Positions 6,685-9,564 of a DNA stretch of 9,564 nucleotides are shown in pieces; positions within the stretch are counted from its first letter, which is position 1; each line of letters starts with the position of its first letter. Location: positions 1 to 9,564 of the forward strand of contig JAMCZP010000258.1 in NCBI GenBank assembly GCA_023485185.1. The letters run 5' to 3'. Origin of the DNA: Gammaproteobacteria bacterium (GTDB taxonomy: Bacteria > Pseudomonadota > Gammaproteobacteria > Pseudomonadales > Halomonadaceae). The notes under the pieces were generated by a model. It did not search any database and was not told the DNA's origin. It saw only the letters and a list, made by a program, of their open reading frames with translations. Position numbers and translations under genes: made by a program.

Positions 6685-7346
6685 GTAATTCAGCGAAAGC
6701 AGCGTTTAAAAAGCCTATTACGGTGGCCCTCACCGGCGCATCAGGTGCGCAGTATGGTCTTCGGCTGATTGATGTTTTAGTCGATGCAGGCCATGAGGTG
6801 TGGGTCATGATTTCGAAAGCCGCCCATATGGTGATCGCCACTGAAACGCCATTTTCACTACCGGCGCAGCCACAGCGGTTAGTGGAGGCGCTAAGCGAGC
6901 GAAGTGGCGCGAAGCCGGGGCAGATTCGCTGTTTTGGCCGAGAGGATTGGATGGCTCCTGTGGCATCGGGTTCTGGCGCACCTTCAGCGATGGTGGTCTG
7001 CCCGTGCTCGACCGGCACACTTTCAGCGGTGGCTACTGGGGCCAGCAATAATCTGATTGAGCGGGCCGTTGATGTGGCGATCAAAGAGCGTCGAACGCTG
7101 GTGTTAGTGCCTCGCGAAAGTCCGCTTTCTCCTATTCATCTTGAGCATATGCTGGCACTTAGTCGGCTAGGAGTAGTTATTCTGCCTGCCGCACCAGGGT
7201 TTTATCACTGCCCACAAAGCATTGATGATCTTATTGATTTTATCGTGGCGCGGATACTGAATCAGTTAGGTATTGAACATACGTTGATGCCTCGCTGGGG
7301 TGAGGTAAAGGGCATCGGTGAATCCAGCCCATTAAAGGATGAATGA
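6681..7346 (+). CDS. ubiX: Flavin prenyltransferase UbiX
   Basis: UbiX joins a dimethylallyl group from dimethylallyl monophosphate to reduced FMN, giving the prenylated flavin that UbiD-type decarboxylases need, for example in ubiquinone synthesis. The 221-residue protein has the flavin-binding start TGASGAQYG (18-26), the ASGS loop (95-98) and the block NNLIERAVDVAIKERR (123-138) followed by PRESP (144-148). By alignment from memory with the structurally studied Pseudomonas aeruginosa enzyme, shifted by 6, the active-site residues S21, R128, K135, E146, Y175 and R191 are all kept. The protein is therefore expected to be active. The C-terminus extends about 20 residues beyond the fold. It starts at TTG overlapping the mpl stop and ends 3 bases before the exporter gene. 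No ubiD lies in the window, so the partner enzyme is elsewhere. Confidence 0.97.
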   Translation: MSNSAKAAFKKPITVALTGASGAQYGLRLIDVLVDAGHEVWVMISKAAHMVIATETPFSLPAQPQRLVEALSERSGAKPGQIRCFGREDWMAPVASGSGAPSAMVVCPCSTGTLSAVATGASNNLIERAVDVAIKERRTLVLVPRESPLSPIHLEHMLALSRLGVVILPAAPGFYHCPQSIDDLIDFIVARILNQLGIEHTLMPRWGEVKGIGESSPLKDE

Positions 7347-7349
7347 GAG

Positions 7350-7973
7350 ATGATGTCGTGGGCTACGCTGTCGGTTTTTGTGCCAACGTTTTTGTTTGTA
7401 TCGCTCACCCCCGGCATGTGCATGACACTTGCAATGGTGTTAGGTATGACTCAGGGGGTTAAGCGCACCCTGTGGATGATGATCGGTGAGCTGCTTGGGG
7501 TTGGGTTGGTGGCTGCAGCCGCAGGAGCGGGTGTTGCCGCGTTGATGCTACGCCAGCCAGAACTCTTCGTGCTCTTCAAATGGGTGGGCGGCGCCTACTT
7601 AGGTTATTTAGGTATTATGATGTGGCGTTCACGGGGGCGCATGGCAATCCCTAGTGAATTGGATGCGGGACCTCCGGCTAGCCGCTTACAACTAGCGATG
7701 CAGGGCTTTGTGACCGCAGTGGCCAACCCCAAGGGTTGGGCCTTTTTTATGGTCTTGTTGCCCCCTTTTTTAGATAGCAGTCGGCCCCTTGTCGGGCAGC
7801 TTAGTCTATTGATTGCAGTGATTTTGACTATCGAGTTTGCCAGCATGCTGGTATATGCCACCGGCGGTAAAACGCTACGCAGTGTTCTGGGTAAAAGCGG
7901 CAATGTACGTTTGCTTAACCGTATTGCCGGTACCCTAATGATGGGGGTAGGTCTATGGCTTGCGCTGGGCTAA
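7350..7973 (+). CDS. LysE/RhtB family amino-acid exporter-like membrane protein
   Basis: A 207-residue inner-membrane protein of the LysE/RhtB superfamily, whose characterised members export amino acids or related small molecules by proton antiport. About six membrane segments are visible: near 5-25, 42-66, 71-92, 115-140, 149-171 and 190-206. Family marks are the start VSLTPG (18-22), the GGAYLGYLG block (80-88) and ANPKGW (125-130). The usual PGP of the first helix is PGM here, a deviation in a conserved spot. The gene begins 3 bases after the ubiX stop with tandem ATG codons at 7350 and 7353; AAGGAT at 7335-7340 suits either. The tight spacing makes it the third gene of the mpl operon. Its substrate cannot be told from sequence. 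Confidence 0.92.
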   Translation: MMSWATLSVFVPTFLFVSLTPGMCMTLAMVLGMTQGVKRTLWMMIGELLGVGLVAAAAGAGVAALMLRQPELFVLFKWVGGAYLGYLGIMMWRSRGRMAIPSELDAGPPASRLQLAMQGFVTAVANPKGWAFFMVLLPPFLDSSRPLVGQLSLLIAVILTIEFASMLVYATGGKTLRSVLGKSGNVRLLNRIAGTLMMGVGLWLALG

Positions 7974-7987
7974 CTAATCAAGGGATT

Positions 7988-8003
7988 TGTTTACTCCTAA
8001 ACA
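7988..8003. terminator. Small hairpin at convergent gene ends, possible weak terminator
   Basis: TGTTTA at 7988-7993 pairs with TAAACA at 7998-8003 around CTCC. It spans the stop codon of the minus-strand DedA-PAP2 gene and lies 15 bases past the exporter stop, where transcription from both sides should end. The stem is AT-rich and no T tract follows, so support is mostly positional. Confidence 0.25.
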
Positions 8004-9394
8004 GGCGGTAAAAAACCGACCCGAGCGCTCACTAATACCAGAGACGCGATGCTCAAAGCCCACCACGGGCAAGGGCGTAAGCTTGGCCGCGGTTGCTGTT
8101 GCCAGTGAAGCAGGGTAAGTGCGCACACTACCATGCCTAACAGTGCGCCCCCGACCAAATCGCTAAACCAATGAACTCCTACCACTAACCTCGATAAAGC
8201 CATGGGTAGAGCGAGGGTTAGCGCTATCCAGTACGCCCAAAAACGCTTTTGACGTGGCAGTTCGGCTGCTATGAACGCCGCCGTAAGACCTAGCAGGACA
8301 ACTGCCGTCGAGGTGTGCGCACTGGGGTAGGAGAATGAGCCTGTTAAATAGTCTGGCGTATCAGGTCGTGCACGACCAAATAGGCCTTTACCAACGGTAT
8401 TTAGCAACGCGATACCTGCAAAACCGCCACACCAATGTAGCAAAGCATCGACTCTTTTACGCACTAGTAGCCATAATGCCCAAGGTAGCGTTAAAGCGAT
8501 AATGCCGTAGGTATCGCCTATGCGGGCAAAGATGTTACCTATCGAATAGCCAAGGTCGCTATGCAGCCAGGCAAAAAGTCGCTGAACAAGCAGGTCCATT
8601 TCTAACGGGCCATCGTGGGCAATGACCAGCAGTGTCCAGCCAGAAAGTGTGCCCAGCGAGATTATTAATAGTAGCATCGATGCTAAGGGAACCTCGCCTG
8701 AATGGCTCATGGCTAGCCAGGGGCGACGCAATAGCGGTAGGCGCCGAACGCTTCCAGCGAGTGCGCGATAAAGTCTGCCGTGCCTAGTGACCTGATGTCG
8801 ACCCCAGGAAAACACCACCGCTAATACCACCATAATGGCAGCCAGTATCAACAGGGCAGCCTCAAGGCCGGGAGGAATGTCTAAATGGTGCTGCCATGTG
8901 CGCCCGAGTAAATAGCCTGGTAATACATACGCCGGTGCCCACAACGCAGCTGAGCTGATATTGGCCCAAGCAAAGGTGCGCGGTGGCATATGCATCATGC
9001 CAGCTACTAATGGAATAATCGGTCTCACCGGGCCGACAAAGCGACCAATAAATACCGAAGAGATACCGTATCGCTCGAAAAAACGAGTTCCGCGGGCTAG
9101 CCATTCTGGATGTTGTGAAAGCGGCCAGCGCTTCGTTACCTGCTTATGATGTCTGTAGCCCAGCGTAAAACTGATGCTATCCCCTAGAATGGCGCCTAGG
9201 AAGGCAGCGCCAACTAGCCACACTAAAGCAATATCTTGATGTCCTGCCAGCGATGCAACCGTGGTGATTAACACCACGCCGGGAACCAATAAGCCCACTA
9301 GCGCGAGCGATTCTACCAAGGCGATAACGAGAACTAGGCACAGTAGCATGGGGGCTGACAAGGTTAATGAGTAGAGCGTATCGGCTAGCGGCAC
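7997..9394 (-). CDS. DedA-PAP2 fusion: membrane protein with flippase-type and lipid-phosphatase domains
   Basis: A 465-residue multispanning protein joining two families. Residues 1-200 are a DedA/VTT domain: the acidic E28 before LVGLLVPG (32-39), GD at 71-72, and the signature RFVGPVRPIIPLVAG (118-132) with both arginines. Residues about 236-430 are a PAP2-type phosphatase with all three catalytic motifs: K336...R343-P344, PSAH at 357-360, and S401-R402...H408...D412. A basic linker (200-226) separates them. Some DedA proteins are known to translocate undecaprenyl phosphate, and PAP2 enzymes such as PgpB dephosphorylate undecaprenyl pyrophosphate or phosphatidylglycerol phosphate. A role in lipid-carrier or phospholipid recycling is therefore inferred. 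The GTG start is backed by GGAG six bases upstream. It is convergent with the mpl operon. Such fusions exist in other proteobacteria, so this is not a unique arrangement. Confidence 0.93.
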   Translation of the reverse strand: MPLADTLYSLTLSAPMLLCLVLVIALVESLALVGLLVPGVVLITTVASLAGHQDIALVWLVGAAFLGAILGDSISFTLGYRHHKQVTKRWPLSQHPEWLARGTRFFERYGISSVFIGRFVGPVRPIIPLVAGMMHMPPRTFAWANISSAALWAPAYVLPGYLLGRTWQHHLDIPPGLEAALLILAAIMVVLAVVFSWGRHQVTRHGRLYRALAGSVRRLPLLRRPWLAMSHSGEVPLASMLLLIISLGTLSGWTLLVIAHDGPLEMDLLVQRLFAWLHSDLGYSIGNIFARIGDTYGIIALTLPWALWLLVRKRVDALLHWCGGFAGIALLNTVGKGLFGRARPDTPDYLTGSFSYPSAHTSTAVVLLGLTAAFIAAELPRQKRFWAYWIALTLALPMALSRLVVGVHWFSDLVGGALLGMVVCALTLLHWQQQPRPSLRPCPWWALSIASLVLVSARVGFLPPV

Positions 9395-9431
9395 AAACCT
9401 CTCCAGCTAAGCATTTAGGTGATGAATAATA

Positions 9432-9448
9432 GCTAACTAGGCGTTAGC
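9432..9448 (-). terminator. Hairpin at the end of the edge gene, possible weak terminator
   Basis: GCTAAC at 9432-9437 pairs with GTTAGC at 9443-9448 around a 5-base loop and overlaps the stop codon of the partial gene at the right edge. On the minus strand it is followed by TATTATTC. Stem and T tract are both weak, so read-through into the DedA-PAP2 gene 42 bases downstream is likely. Confidence 0.3.
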
Positions 9449-9564
9449 CAAAGAGATACCACGTGCTTCGAGTCGCTTTACATAGTGTTCGAAGCTTTCA
9501 GTACGGCTAGGTAAACAGGCTGCGATGCGCACCTCTAAATGGCCTGTTTCAACTAAAACACATC
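9437..9564 (-). CDS. C-terminal end of an unrecognised protein (5' part outside window)
   Basis: My translation of the minus strand from the right edge is open for 41 residues and ends in TAG at 9439-9437. It begins CVLVETGHLEVRIAACLPSR and ends VKRLEARGISLANA. The composition, with a strand-like start and an amphipathic helix SFEHYVKRLEARG, and the position 42 bases before the GTG of the DedA-PAP2 gene on the same strand, suggest a real gene end. I cannot assign a family from this fragment. The two genes may be cotranscribed. Confidence 0.6.
   Translation of the reverse strand, partial: CVLVETGHLEVRIAACLPSRTESFEHYVKRLEARGISLANA

Noticed and set aside
1..9564. CRISPR array, insertion sequence, tRNA, prophage or defence genes
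   Set aside because: No regular spaced repeats, transposase motifs, terminal repeats or cloverleaf sequences were seen, and nearly all the window is covered by recognised chromosomal genes.

Overview
The window looks like chromosomal DNA from a gammaproteobacterium, most probably a moderately halophilic Halomonas-type organism. The evidence is the intermediate GC content, the strongly acidic exported proteins (the peptide-binding protein and a small periplasmic orphan), and the mpl-ubiX gene pair, which is also adjacent in Pseudomonas. This assignment is inference; there is no rRNA or other marker gene to confirm it. I see no mobile element, CRISPR array, tRNA or rRNA.

Left part (1-3761, minus strand): three genes of a peptide-type ABC importer, transcribed right to left as binding protein, permease B, permease C. 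The two permease genes overlap by 4 bases (ATGA). The binding-protein gene is separated from them by about 200 bases carrying three perfect inverted repeats, one a 12-bp stem followed by a short T tract. This is the usual layout for making more binding protein than permease. The ATPase genes are expected beyond the left edge. Permease C lacks at most a few C-terminal residues.

Middle part (3762-5274): a plus-strand orphan gene for an exported acidic protein of unknown function with a structured leader, convergent with a minus-strand gene for a glutaredoxin-like protein that has a hydrophobic N-terminus. A 279-base divergent region then leads to mpl.

Right part (5275-9564): a tight plus-strand operon mpl-ubiX-lysE family. 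mpl and ubiX overlap by 4 bases, with ubiX starting at TTG behind a perfect Shine-Dalgarno; ubiX and the exporter are 3 bases apart. Mpl recycles murein tripeptide, UbiX makes the prenylated flavin used by UbiD decarboxylases, and the third gene is an amino-acid efflux-type membrane protein. Convergent to this operon is a gene for a two-domain membrane protein, DedA fused to a PAP2 phosphatase, with both sets of signature residues intact. Downstream of its promoter side, the C-terminal end of an unrecognised minus-strand gene enters from the right edge.

Most of the window is ordinary housekeeping and transport DNA. The points most worth a second look are the DedA-PAP2 fusion (possibly a combined undecaprenyl-phosphate flippase and phosphatase), the hairpin-rich spacer in the transporter operon, the orphan periplasmic gene with its folded leader, and a terminator-like hairpin upstream of mpl. 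I do not see convincing evidence of a new multi-gene system.
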